Assembly: GCA_018819265.1 (NCBI GenBank) | Contig: JAHJQI010000111.1 | Location: 1 to 42,493, forward strand | Length of the DNA stretch: 42,493 nucleotides | Direction of reading: 5' to 3' | DNA from: Alphaproteobacteria bacterium | GTDB taxonomy: Bacteria; Pseudomonadota; Alphaproteobacteria; Rhizobiales; Hyphomicrobiaceae | Program-made: the position numbers and the translations under genes | Part shown: piece after piece, positions 26,194 to 35,025 of the stretch | Layout of the letters: each line of letters starts with the position of its first letter | Position numbering within the stretch: position 1 is the stretch's first letter | The notes under the pieces: model-generated | Told to the model about the DNA's origin: nothing | Databases searched by the model: none | What the model saw: the letters and a program-made list of their open reading frames with translations, nothing else

Positions 26194-26673
26194 CTATTCC
26201 GCCGCCTTTGCCTTGCCACGTTTCAATTCGCCGCGCGTCACGTAGGCCAGGATCGCGACGATCTCGTCGACCGTTTCGGCAACCGCTAGCGCGGCTGCGT
26301 CGACTTCCTTCAAGGCGTGCGCGTGATCGGGCCCGTGCATGATTACGAGCGGCGTGTTGAGGGCCGCGGCATATCCCGCATCGAAGGCGGCATTCCACTG
26401 CTTGTACTGATCTCCGAAGCGGACGATGGCGATGTCGGCCGATTCGATCAGGTTGCGCGTGCGGATGGCGTTCAGCTTGGCGCCCTTGTGGTCGTGCCAG
26501 AATTTGTTCGGTTCCGCCCCGAGGATCGCGACGCCGCAGTCGTCGGAATTTTCGTGGTTCGTCACCGGCGCCGTGAACGACACCGGCAGCCCGGACGCCG
26601 CGCAACTGTCTTCGATCTGCTGGCGCCAGTCGGTGTGGATTTCGCCCGACAGATAAACGTCCCAATGCTCCAT
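26194..26673 (-). CDS. ytoQ: YtoQ-family protein
   Basis: A 159-residue protein opening MEHWDVYLSGEIHTDWRQQI, then FTAPVTNHENSDDCGV and KLNAIRTRNLIESADIAIVRFGDQYKQWNAAFDAGYAAAL. This is the YtoQ family, related to nucleoside 2-deoxyribosyltransferase-like folds; the FGDQYKQWNAAFDAGYA block is highly conserved. The reaction is unknown. It has a short Ala/Lys tail. The IS481-like element begins 118 bp upstream of its start and may disturb its promoter. Confidence 0.88.
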   Translation of the reverse strand: MEHWDVYLSGEIHTDWRQQIEDSCAASGLPVSFTAPVTNHENSDDCGVAILGAEPNKFWHDHKGAKLNAIRTRNLIESADIAIVRFGDQYKQWNAAFDAGYAAALNTPLVIMHGPDHAHALKEVDAAALAVAETVDEIVAILAYVTRGELKRGKAKAAE

Positions 26674-26790
26674 GGCTGATCCTCCTCATCGTCGCGCAGG
26701 GTTGCAGAACGCGCACGGCACTTGCAGTTCGCAGATACCTTAGGCGGTGAGGCCGCGGGTGGCGAGGGGGCGGGGTGTCGCGAGGGTACG

Positions 26791-28120
26791 AACCGGGGAC
26801 ATCCCTGACAGAATAGACCGGCAGCACTCCTGACAGTCCAGGCTCGGATTTCCAACTGAGGAGATTCGGGCGATGGCTTTCAGGGAGAGCAGTCCTGTGG
26901 AAGAGCGTATCGCGTTGTTTCAGGCTTACGAGAGCGGAGCGTTCACGGTCGCCGACCTGTGCCGGCGCCATAACATCAGCCGGGAGACGTTCTACGTCTG
27001 GAATCGGCGCCGCGATGCCGGCGACGAGCGCTGGTTCGAAGACAAGAGCCGTGTGCCTGGGTACTGCCCGCATGCGACGCCGGTTGAAGCGGTCGCGGCC
27101 ATCGTTGCCGTGCGCCAGCGTTTTCCGCGCTTCGGGCCGAAGAAAATCCGGGCGCGGCTGGCGCTCGACCGGCCCGACCTCGTCTGGCCGGCAGCCTCGA
27201 CCATCGGCGATATCCTGAAGCGCGAAGGCCTGATCGTGCCGCGCTCGCGCCGCCGGCGGGCTTTTCGCCAGGGCCACATCGTTGCTGGAGCCGACGAGCC
27301 CAACGGCGAATGGGCGATCGACTTCAAGGGCTGGTTCCGCACCCGCGATGGAGAACGCATCGATCCGCTGACGGTGTCGGATACGGCCAGCCGTTACCTC
27401 CTCGCCGCGCGCATCACACCGCCGACGCATGACGGCGTCAGGGCCGCGATGGAGCGGGTGTTCGGTGAAGTCGGGCTGCCGGATGCGATTCGCTCCGACA
27501 ACGGCGCGCCGTTCGGATCGATCGGCGGCGGCGGGCTTTCCAGGTTGTCGGTCTGGTTCCTGAAGCTCGGCATCGAGCCGCGCTACATTCCGCCGTCGAG
27601 CCCGCAGGATAACGGCCGCCACGAGCGCATGCACCGCACGATGAAAGCGGAGACCGCGCGCCCGCCGGCCGACACCTGGATGCAGCAGCAGGTGCGCTTC
27701 AACATCTTCCGGCGCGAATACAACGAGGAGCGTCCGCACGAAGCGCTTGGGCAAACGACGCCGGCGAGCCATTGGCGACCGCCACGGCGTGGGTTGCCGC
27801 ATCGCATCGAAGAACCCTGGTATGATGCCGACCACGAAGTGCGCCGGGTGCGGCCCGACGGAACGATCAAGTGGCGCGGCGGACATGTATTTATCGGGGA
27901 AGCACTGGCCCGCGAACCGGTCGGCCTTACCGAGAATGAGCGCGGCGGGCATGTCGTCCGCTTCTGCGGTCGCGACCTGGGATTGATCGATGCGAGCGGC
28001 CGGTTCCACCGCTTCGCTCCGCCGCGTTGGCGGCTGCGCTCAGCAGCGGAACCGGTTACGAAGGAGGAAGATTAGTGTCAGGGATGCTGCCGGTCTGAAG
28101 TGTCAGGAGTCTTCCCGGTC
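26791..28120 (+). mobile_element. Intact IS481-like insertion sequence with doubled ends
   Basis: One transposase gene between inverted ends. Each end carries two copies of a 21-bp unit spaced 25 bp apart. Left: 26791-26811 (AACCGGGGACATCCCTGACAG) and 26816-26836 (GACCGGCAGCACTCCTGACAG). Right, inverted: 28075-28096 (GTGTCAGG...CCGGTCT) and 28100-28120 (GTGTCAGGAGTCTTCCCGGTC). The exact outer base is uncertain, and I could not find a convincing target duplication. The right end stops 9 bp before the stop codon of the ABC permease gene. Confidence 0.82.
26873..28075 (+). CDS. IS481-family transposase (DDE)
   Basis: A 400-residue transposase. The N-terminal helix-turn-helix reads FTVADLCRRHNISRETFYVWNRRRDAGDERWFEDKSR, the standard IS481 opening, and FPRFGPKKIRARL follows. 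The catalytic triad lies in the rve core: Asp in EWAIDFKGWF, Asp in AIRSDNGAPFG, and Glu in SPQDNGRHERMHRTMK. The C-terminus (FNIFRREYNEERPHEALGQTTPASHW) is conserved. No frameshift is seen, so it is probably functional. Its TAG stop (28073-28075) reaches the first base of the inner right-end repeat. Confidence 0.95.
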   Translation: MAFRESSPVEERIALFQAYESGAFTVADLCRRHNISRETFYVWNRRRDAGDERWFEDKSRVPGYCPHATPVEAVAAIVAVRQRFPRFGPKKIRARLALDRPDLVWPAASTIGDILKREGLIVPRSRRRRAFRQGHIVAGADEPNGEWAIDFKGWFRTRDGERIDPLTVSDTASRYLLAARITPPTHDGVRAAMERVFGEVGLPDAIRSDNGAPFGSIGGGGLSRLSVWFLKLGIEPRYIPPSSPQDNGRHERMHRTMKAETARPPADTWMQQQVRFNIFRREYNEERPHEALGQTTPASHWRPPRRGLPHRIEEPWYDADHEVRRVRPDGTIKWRGGHVFIGEALAREPVGLTENERGGHVVRFCGRDLGLIDASGRFHRFAPPRWRLRSAAEPVTKEED

Positions 28121-28129
28121 GTTCACGAG

Positions 28130-29701
28130 CTACGCCCGCTTCGGGCTGATCGCCCACGCAACGCCCATGACGACGATCGCCAGCACGCCGGGAAGAATAG
28201 CGATGGGGTTCAAGGCAGCGACCAGCGCGGTAGTGCCCGCGCACAGGATCGATGCGAAGGCTTCGCAGAAGGTCGAAGCCTTGGACGCAACCTGACGGCG
28301 GCGGAAATTTGAACGCTTGGCTTGCGCGCGGAACCAGAGCTGGATGAGGATCGCGCAGGCCGCAGCGATCAACGCGCCGCACAAGGTGACGAACGCCCCC
28401 CACACCGACATCAACGCCATGGCGAGAACGATCGGCGTAACGATGCCGGCGATGATGACGAGCACTGCCTTGACCTTGGCCGAGAGCCGCGCGAACGCGC
28501 TGACGGGCGCGGTGGCGATAAGGTCGGGCGCGTCCTCACCCGAAATGGTCAGCCACGCCAGGCCGCCGGCAAGCTGCCCGACGGCCATGACGATCACCGG
28601 CGCGATGATCGCCGGGAGTTGCGCATCTTCGCCGAAGTTCACCCACAGCATCAAGGCGGGTGGGATGAGATAGAGCACCTGCATCAGCGTCTGCGAAATC
28701 AGCCACGGGTCGCGCGCGATAAGCTTCAGCTCTTTCTGCATCAGCGCGCCGTGCGTCGATTGCGCCCTGAAGCCGCGCCGCGCCTCGCTGTGACGTCGCG
28801 GCACTTCGCAAACGCCGAGCGCGGCAATGACGATGCGGCGAAACTGAACCGCGCCGGTGTGGGCGGCAAAGACGAAGAACGCCGCGGACAGCATCAGCAA
28901 CGCGGCCAGCGCCGCCAAATTGCCCGTGACCGCATGGGCCGGAAGCCACAATACACTAGCAGTGCCGGGCGCGCTGTCGGCTATGAGCGCCGAATTCAAC
29001 ACGTCAAAGCGCGACATGCTGCCATACGAGATGATCGCCACGACTTGCAGCCCGATCAGGAACGATGCCCCGACGACGGCTGCAGCGATTTGCGCGACGA
29101 GCCGGGTGCGCTTTGCCCCAAGCGTGCGGAACAAGCTGAGCGCGATCAGCACGGCACCCCCCGTCGCCAGCAGCGAGACGGCAAGCACGACAAGATAAGC
29201 CCCGAGCCACTGAGCGCCCCCGAGAGCGGCCGCGACGTTGATGAAAGGTGCAACCATCAGACCCGACATCATCGCTGTCGTCAGCGCCATCATCGCGATG
29301 CGCACCAGGAACAGGTCGCGCGAAGAAGCAGGCGACGACAGAATGAGGTCGAGGTCGTCGCGCGAATAGAAGGCGCGCGTCACCGATTCCATCGCCTGCG
29401 ACAGCATCATCGTGAAGGTGAGCAGAACGCCCGCCGTGATCAGCGCCAGCGTGCCCGGTTCGAGCCGCGCCCCTTGCGCGAAGAATGCTGACAGGAGCGC
29501 ATAGGCGAGCCAGTGCAGACCGAACGTGAAAGCGGCCATGCCGATCAGCACGGCATGGTCCTTCAGCCGCCGCCCGCCCGACATCAGCTGCACCCAGTCG
29601 CGCCAGGCAAGGCGCAGTTCGTGGCGTGCGAACCAGGCCAGCGTTCCCGCTTGTGCAGAACCGGCGCGTGCGAAACCGGCGCGTGCCATCGTGGCGCTCA
29701 T
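28130..29701 (-). CDS. ABC-2-type exporter permease
   Basis: A 523-residue membrane protein with about ten hydrophobic helices, such as MAAFTFGLHWLAYALLSAFF, LALITAGVLLTFTMMLSQAM and AVLVIIAGIVTPIVLAMALM. The cytosolic N-terminus reads WFARHELRLAWRDW, typical of large ABC-2 permeases. It overlaps the ATPase stop codon by ATGA, forming a two-gene exporter. The substrate is unknown. The IS481-like element sits 9 bp beyond its stop codon, so the coding region is intact but any downstream terminator has been displaced. Confidence 0.85.
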   Translation of the reverse strand: MSATMARAGFARAGSAQAGTLAWFARHELRLAWRDWVQLMSGGRRLKDHAVLIGMAAFTFGLHWLAYALLSAFFAQGARLEPGTLALITAGVLLTFTMMLSQAMESVTRAFYSRDDLDLILSSPASSRDLFLVRIAMMALTTAMMSGLMVAPFINVAAALGGAQWLGAYLVVLAVSLLATGGAVLIALSLFRTLGAKRTRLVAQIAAAVVGASFLIGLQVVAIISYGSMSRFDVLNSALIADSAPGTASVLWLPAHAVTGNLAALAALLMLSAAFFVFAAHTGAVQFRRIVIAALGVCEVPRRHSEARRGFRAQSTHGALMQKELKLIARDPWLISQTLMQVLYLIPPALMLWVNFGEDAQLPAIIAPVIVMAVGQLAGGLAWLTISGEDAPDLIATAPVSAFARLSAKVKAVLVIIAGIVTPIVLAMALMSVWGAFVTLCGALIAAACAILIQLWFRAQAKRSNFRRRQVASKASTFCEAFASILCAGTTALVAALNPIAILPGVLAIVVMGVAWAISPKRA

Positions 29702-30504
29702 GCTGCGGCACCCTGCGAACGGCGCGTGGCATCGGTGAGGGCGACCGCCTCGGCACTGCCGTTGACAATGTCGAGGAAGATGTCCTCGAGGCCGGTGCCG
29801 CTGTCGCCAGCGCGCGCCCGCAATTCTTCGAGCGTTCCTTCGGCGATCAACTGCCCCTTGGCGATGATGCCGATGCGGTCGGCCATGCGCTCGGCGACTT
29901 CGAGGATATGCGTCGTCATGATGACGGTGACGCCTTTCGCGACAATCCCGCGCAGCACGCTCTTGACCTGCCGCGCGGAACCCGCATCGAGCCCGGTCAG
30001 CGGTTCGTCGAGGATAATGAGGCGCGGTTCATGGATCAGCGCACCGGCCAGCGCCACCTTCTGGCGCATGCCCTTCGAGAAGCCCTGGCATCGCTCGCCG
30101 GCATGCTGCGCAAGGCCGAAGCGTTCAAGCAATTCATCGGCTTTGAAATGGGCCAAACCGGCATCCATGCTCCATAGGCCCGAAACGAATTCGAGATATT
30201 CGAGCGGCGTCAGTTTGTCGTAGATCATCGGCTCGTCGGGAACCCAGGCCAGAACGCGCTTGGCTGCGATTGGATCTTTGAAGGCGTCGATACCGCAGAT
30301 GGAGACGCCGCCCGCATCGGCTTCGAGGAGGCCCGCGACCATGCGCAAAGTTGTCGTCTTGCCAGCCCCGTTCGGCCCGAGCAGCGCGTAGAACTCGCCA
30401 GCCCTGATCGTCAGCGACAGGTTGTCGACGGCTGGCGCCGAGAACGCCTTCTGAAGATTACGGATCTGAAGGGCGGGGATGGCTTCACTCGCAGGGCTAT
30501 GCAT
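29698..30504 (-). CDS. ABC transporter ATP-binding protein (ABC-2 exporter)
   Basis: A 268-residue ATPase with GPNGAGKTTTLRMVAGLL (Walker A), the signature QGFSKGMRQKVALAGAL and LIILDEPLTGLD (Walker B), then MTTHILEVAERMADRIGII. The sequence FSKGMRQ, in place of LSGGQ, is usual in the CcmA/NatA-like group that pairs with ABC-2 permeases. The ATG at 30504 begins MHSPASEAIPALQIRNLQKAF; an in-frame extension to 30549 is possible. It is translationally coupled to the permease gene. Confidence 0.9.
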   Translation of the reverse strand: MHSPASEAIPALQIRNLQKAFSAPAVDNLSLTIRAGEFYALLGPNGAGKTTTLRMVAGLLEADAGGVSICGIDAFKDPIAAKRVLAWVPDEPMIYDKLTPLEYLEFVSGLWSMDAGLAHFKADELLERFGLAQHAGERCQGFSKGMRQKVALAGALIHEPRLIILDEPLTGLDAGSARQVKSVLRGIVAKGVTVIMTTHILEVAERMADRIGIIAKGQLIAEGTLEELRARAGDSGTGLEDIFLDIVNGSAEAVALTDATRRSQGAAA

Positions 30505-30696
30505 TGCAATCTTCCACGGGGACGCGAAACGAAACAGCCGTTCATCCATTGTGAGGGAACAGCACTTGCTTTGCGAAAGCCTAGACGAGAGGCATTTATC
30601 GACGGTGAATTCCGAGGGCGGAACATCGATGGAACAAGACCGGATCTTTCGGCGTTGCCCCGGAGTTGGAGATTCCGCAAAACACGGAGTGAACGC

Positions 30697-30969
30697 ATGA
30701 GCACGAAATCACCACACCTCCAGCGCGAAGAGGCCAAGATGGCCCCGGAGTCACATTTCGACAGTCCCAAGGCGCTGCTTGGCGACGCGAGTCTGAGCGA
30801 AGAAGAGAAACGCAGCATACTTGAGCGCTGGGCTGATCAGGTGGATCGCCGGCTGGCGTCTGGCAGCGAAGGTATGCCGACGTACGGAACGGAGCCGCGG
30901 GATGCCGAGCTGCTGCGGGAGATCGGACTTGCGTTGGAAAGGCTCGAGGGATTAGAGCCCAATCGCTGA
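30697..30969 (+). CDS. Small conserved hypothetical protein
   Basis: A 90-residue soluble, charged protein: SHFDSPKALLGDASLSEEEKRSILERWADQVDRRLASGSEGMP. This F-x-SP-x-x-LL-x-D-x-x-LS-x-x-EK-x-x-IL-x-W pattern is familiar from small alphaproteobacterial proteins of unknown function. The C-terminus is helical (DAELLREIGLALERLEGL). The ATG at 30697 follows CGGAGTGAA. It is divergent from the ABC exporter and convergent with the aas-like gene. A short GCAAGC/GCTTGC stem with a TTCTTT tail near 30997-31019 may end its transcript. Confidence 0.72.
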   Translation: MSTKSPHLQREEAKMAPESHFDSPKALLGDASLSEEEKRSILERWADQVDRRLASGSEGMPTYGTEPRDAELLREIGLALERLEGLEPNR

Positions 30970-31041
30970 CTTCGCATCCCGTCCCTCGCCGCTACGGCAA
31001 GCTGTCGGCTTGCTTCTTTGCGCTCTTCCCTTACAGGGCCT

Positions 31042-34000
31042 CTAGGCAGCCTTCACATCCACAATCCCGAGCCGCTCCTTGGCCAGATTAAGCGCCGCGA
31101 CGTAGTCGGGCTTGCCCGAGCCGAGCAGCGGCACGCCTGGCACGATCAGCACTTCGGCGGGAACCGAGAGTTCGGTTGCGCCGTGCGTCTTGGCGTATTT
31201 CAGGAACTCGGTACGGTTGACTTTATCGTCCGCTGTCATCAGCACGAGGCGCTCGCCCTTGCGCTGGTCGGGTAGCGAAACGACAACCGAGATGGCAGCC
31301 GGCCAGATCGCCGCGGCCATGGCTTCGACCGCCGACAGCGACACCATCTCGCCGGCAATCTTGGCGAAACGCTTGGCACGCCCGCGGATCGTGATGAAGC
31401 CGTCCGCATCGATCGTGACGATGTCGCCGGTGTCGTGCCAGCCGTCGGCCGGCGGTTCGAGAACGCCAGGGTTCTCCGCGCGCAGGTATCCGAGCATGAC
31501 GTTAGGTCCGCGCACGTAGAGGCGACCGCCCTCCTCGATGCCGGGCACCGGATCGAGGCGGGCCTCCATCAGCGGCGACAGTCGCCCGACGGTGCCCGCC
31601 CTGTTGGCAAGCGGGGTGTTGATGGCGAGCACGGGTGCTGTCTCCGTGACGCCGTAGCCTTCCAGGATGCGCACGCCGAATTTATCCATGTAGAGCGTGC
31701 GCGTTCGGTCCTTGACGGCTTCCGCGCCTGCAAGGATGAGCCGGACGCGCGCGAAGTCGTAGGGGTGGGCGGCGCGCGCGTAGCCGTTGAGAAACGTGTC
31801 GGTGCCAAACAGGATCGTCGCGTTGGTCTGGTAGACGAGTTCAGGTACGATGCGGTAGTGCAGCGGAGAGGGATAAAGGTGCACGGGGATACCGCCGACG
31901 ACCGGCATGATCAGCCCCGCCGTCAGGCCGAACGAGTGGAACACCGGAAGTACGTTGAACACCTTGTCCTGACCGTTGCACGCAACCCTGGTGAGGCACT
32001 GGAAGGCGTTCGCCAGCATGTTGCGGTGGGAGAGAACGACACCCTTCGGCGTGCCTTCGCTGCCCGAGGTAAACAGGATCGCCGCCGGGTCGGTCGGTTT
32101 GCGCACCACTTGCGGGCGCGGCGCCATCATCAGGCCGGCGATTTTGTCGGCAAGCCCGATCGAGGCCTTGACGTCTTCGAGGTAGACGATCTTCGCTTGC
32201 GCTTCGAGCGCCGCGATCACCGGCTCCAGGTGCGCCTTCTCGATGAATGTACGCGACGTCAGGACCGTCTTGACCTCAGCGGCCGTGCACGCCGCCGAGA
32301 CGTTGCGCGGGCCGGCCGAGAAGTTCAGCATCGCCGGCACCCGCCCGATCGTCTGCAGCGCGAAGAACGTCACCGCGACGCCGGCCGTATTCGGCAGCAG
32401 CACGCCGACATTCTCGCCGGCCGAAGTCATCCTGGCGAGCTTCCGCCCGAGCACCTGCGAGGCCGTGATCAGCTTTCTATACGACAACGTCGTGCCCAGC
32501 GGATCCTCGATCACCGGCTTGCCGGTATCGCGGGTATCGCGCGCGTCCACCATAGCTTCGAACAGCGTCTGGTTGATGTTGGCGGTTTCGACTGCGGCAT
32601 CGACCATGATGTCTTGCAGCTTCGCGCCCGCCGACTGCCTTCGCTTGCGGCCCTTCAGGTCCGCGCCGACGTTGAGCGAAACCGCCGGCAGGATCGTCAC
32701 CGTCGTTTTCGGAAACCAGGCCTTCTTGGTCTGCAGCTTGTTCATATAACCCCACGGCGACCGCTCCGGGCCGTCGATGCGCACCGGCACGACGATCGCA
32801 TCGGCCTTGTCGGCGACCATGGCGGTGCCGTCGTAGACCTTCATCAGGCCACCCGTCACCGTGAGGCGCCCTTCCGGGAAGATGACGACCGAATGGCCGT
32901 CCTTGACCTCGTTGATGAGCCCGCGCATAGCCAGTGGCCGCGTCGGGTCGATGGCAAAAACCTTGGCCAGTTTCAGGAACGGGCGCACCCACCACTTTTG
33001 CGCCATTTGCGTGTCGATGGCATAGCCGTGATGGCTCGGCAGGATCGAATAGACGAGCCCGGCATCGAGCAGCGAGACGTGGTTTGGAGCGATGATCGCG
33101 CGCTCACCCTCCTTCGGCAGGTTTTCGAGGCCATTCACTTCGAGCCGCAAAAACAGCCGGAAGATGAAGCGGCAGAGATCCTGAAAGCCTTCCTTTCCCC
33201 AGGCGCGCATCACGAGATAGACGGCAATCAGGTTGCCGACTCCGAGAGCCGCGAACAGGACGGGGATGCCGACGCCGGCGTTCTGCAAAGCGGCGACGAC
33301 AAGCGTCGAACCGGACATGAAGGCGGCGTGCAGGATGTTGACGGCGGCAATGACGCGCGCGCGGTGATCGGGCTTGGCCCACGACTGGATCGAGGCGAAG
33401 GCCGGCACGATGAAGAGGCCGCCCGCCGCCGATAAGAGTAGCAGGTCGGCCATCAGCCAGACGCCCGACGTCGTCTGCAGCAATTGCGCGACCCCGACCG
33501 TACCGGAAGCCGCCGGGGCCATCGACCACAGGATGCGCGCGATATCGAGACCGGCAATCCCCATGCCGAGCGCACCGATCGGGACGAGCGCCATGTTGGG
33601 GCGGTGGTGGCTGGCTTTCGCCGCAAACCAGGAACCGAGCGCGATGCCGACGGTGAAGACGACGAGGCCCGCGGTGACGACCGCTTCGGTGCCGCCGAGA
33701 ATGTCGGTGATCAGTGTCGGCAGCAGCGACAGCGAGACGATGCCGGCGAGCCAGAACCATCCGGTGATGAGGCCGCCGATCCACAGCCTCCGGTCTTGGC
33801 GCAATTCACGAAGCAGGCGGAAGGTAGAGACGAGCGGGTTCTTCGTGATCTTGAGATCCGGGACTGCTTCGCCGGTCGGCTTGATCATCGACGCCGACAG
33901 CACGCCGAGCGCCGCGAACGCAACCATCGTCGCCGCAACCGCCCAGGCCGGCATCATAGGCGCGGTGCCGTCGCTGGTCATGGCGATGCCGCCCGCGATC

Positions 34001-34497
34001 GTGCCGCCGAGGATCGCCAGGAAGGTCGCGCCTTCGACGAGGGCGTTCGCCGCCGAAAGTTCGCGCACTTCGAGATGGTCGGGCAGGATGCCGTATTTCG
34101 TCGGCCCGAAGATCGCGGCCATTGAGCCGAAGCCGAACAGCGCCGTGAACAGTACCGGCACCGACCACCACGCGACATCCGGGTTCGACGATGCGCTCAT
34201 CAGGAAGCCGGCGGCTGCCAGCGCGGCAATTGGGATTTCGCAAAGCTTGATCCAGTAGACGACGCGCGCCTTGTCGTACTTGTCGGCGAGTTCGCCGCCG
34301 AAGGCCGAGAGGAAGAAGAACGGCACCACCAGCGTCGCCGCTGCCAGCGTCACGAGCGCCCCGCCCTGCTCGCTGCCGATATGGAACAGCACGAGGAAGA
34401 CGAGCGCCGTCTTGATGAAGTTGTCGTTCAGCGCCGACAGGAACTGGCACCAGAACAGCGGCGCGAAGCGGCGGGAAGTCATCAGGTCTTTGAACAT
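31042..34497 (-). CDS. aas: LplT-type MFS transporter fused to PlsC acyltransferase and acyl-ACP ligase (Aas-like)
   Basis: One 1151-residue protein with three activities in order. Residues about 1-420 are a 12-helix MFS domain (FKDLMTSRRFAPLFWCQFLSALNDNFIKTALV) like the lysophospholipid flippase LplT. Residues about 440-640 are a PlsC-type 1-acyltransferase with APNHVSLLDAGLV (HX4D, His near 471) and FPEGRLTVTGG. Residues about 660-1151 are an AMP-forming acyl-ACP synthetase with AILFTSGSEGTPKGVVLSHRN (near 805-825), EGYGVTETAP and DGWHDTGDIVTIDADG. Together they would import lysophospholipid, activate a fatty acid on ACP and re-acylate the lipid. Enterobacteria encode LplT and Aas separately; the fusion occurs in several alphaproteobacteria. 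Full length, no damage seen. Confidence 0.92.
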   Translation of the reverse strand: MFKDLMTSRRFAPLFWCQFLSALNDNFIKTALVFLVLFHIGSEQGGALVTLAAATLVVPFFFLSAFGGELADKYDKARVVYWIKLCEIPIAALAAAGFLMSASSNPDVAWWSVPVLFTALFGFGSMAAIFGPTKYGILPDHLEVRELSAANALVEGATFLAILGGTIAGGIAMTSDGTAPMMPAWAVAATMVAFAALGVLSASMIKPTGEAVPDLKITKNPLVSTFRLLRELRQDRRLWIGGLITGWFWLAGIVSLSLLPTLITDILGGTEAVVTAGLVVFTVGIALGSWFAAKASHHRPNMALVPIGALGMGIAGLDIARILWSMAPAASGTVGVAQLLQTTSGVWLMADLLLLSAAGGLFIVPAFASIQSWAKPDHRARVIAAVNILHAAFMSGSTLVVAALQNAGVGIPVLFAALGVGNLIAVYLVMRAWGKEGFQDLCRFIFRLFLRLEVNGLENLPKEGERAIIAPNHVSLLDAGLVYSILPSHHGYAIDTQMAQKWWVRPFLKLAKVFAIDPTRPLAMRGLINEVKDGHSVVIFPEGRLTVTGGLMKVYDGTAMVADKADAIVVPVRIDGPERSPWGYMNKLQTKKAWFPKTTVTILPAVSLNVGADLKGRKRRQSAGAKLQDIMVDAAVETANINQTLFEAMVDARDTRDTGKPVIEDPLGTTLSYRKLITASQVLGRKLARMTSAGENVGVLLPNTAGVAVTFFALQTIGRVPAMLNFSAGPRNVSAACTAAEVKTVLTSRTFIEKAHLEPVIAALEAQAKIVYLEDVKASIGLADKIAGLMMAPRPQVVRKPTDPAAILFTSGSEGTPKGVVLSHRNMLANAFQCLTRVACNGQDKVFNVLPVFHSFGLTAGLIMPVVGGIPVHLYPSPLHYRIVPELVYQTNATILFGTDTFLNGYARAAHPYDFARVRLILAGAEAVKDRTRTLYMDKFGVRILEGYGVTETAPVLAINTPLANRAGTVGRLSPLMEARLDPVPGIEEGGRLYVRGPNVMLGYLRAENPGVLEPPADGWHDTGDIVTIDADGFITIRGRAKRFAKIAGEMVSLSAVEAMAAAIWPAAISVVVSLPDQRKGERLVLMTADDKVNRTEFLKYAKTHGATELSVPAEVLIVPGVPLLGSGKPDYVAALNLAKERLGIVDVKAA

Positions 34498-34746
34498 CGG
34501 GGGCGATCCTTGGAAGGCGGCGCGCTCAGCTCGGTTTGTTGCAGCGCGAGTATTTGGCAGGTTTGGGTTCGATTAATGACGCGGCTTGGTTAAAGAAGCG
34601 CATTGAAATGTCTCGGAATTTGCGAACTTCCGAGGCCTCTGGACAAGGGTTGCGAGGGCGACGATGCAACTCTTGTCGCTGCCGGGGCAAGCAGATCTTC
34701 GGCACATGTCGTGGTTCTCCTCATCAGTCTGTTCCATCGCGGCGGA

Positions 34747-34936
34747 CATACGAGTTCAGATGCGGCCCGGACACGAGTTGAAACGCCACCCTGACACGAG
34801 TTCGGATGTGACCCGGACACGAGTCCCGCCGCCACCCGGACACGAGTTCAGATGCAGCCTCGCATACGAGTTCAGATCCGGCCCGCGCACGAGTTCATAT
34901 GCGGCCTCGCATACGAGTTCAGATGCGGCGATACGG
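34747..34936. repeat. Tandem array of eight 23-24-bp units
   Basis: The core CGAGT recurs at 34751, 34774, 34797, 34820, 34843, 34867, 34890 and 34914, spacings 23, 23, 23, 23, 24, 23 and 24. The approximate unit is ACACGAGTTCAGATGCGGCC plus CGG. Units differ by several bases, so the array is not very recent. The 508 bp from the aas-like start (34497) to the small gene at 35006 contain no recognisable gene; this array and the operator pair at 34978-35025 are its main content. Short open frames across it are by-products of the repeat. Confidence 0.8.
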
Positions 34937-34977
34937 ATCGCACGATCCTCATCCCTACCCGCCACCAAAGTCGCATA

Positions 34978-35025
34978 TGAACAATGTTCATACACCTCAT
35001 ATAGCATGCACGTGAACAATGTTCA
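34978..35025. promoter_or_regulatory. Pair of identical 13-bp palindromes (TGAACA-A-TGTTCA)
   Basis: TGAACAATGTTCA occurs at 34978-34990 and 35013-35025, each a perfect inverted repeat around one central base, with centres 35 bp apart. TetR-family repressors commonly bind palindromes of this form, and paired sites are typical of operators. No tetR-like gene is adjacent. Between the sites lies an AT-rich stretch (CATATAGCATG) that could hold a -10 element and the ATG of the small ORF at 35006. The regulator and target are unknown. Confidence 0.6.

Noticed and set aside
26093..28009. 638-codon minus-strand frame over the IS element and ytoQ
   Set aside because: Spans two unrelated real genes in another frame; not coding.
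31435..33435. 666-codon open frame opposite the aas-like gene
   Set aside because: Antisense shadow with Arg/His/Asp-rich composition typical of such frames.
34747..34936. Possible CRISPR array
   Set aside because: Units are contiguous at 23-24 bp with no unique spacers, and no cas genes are present.
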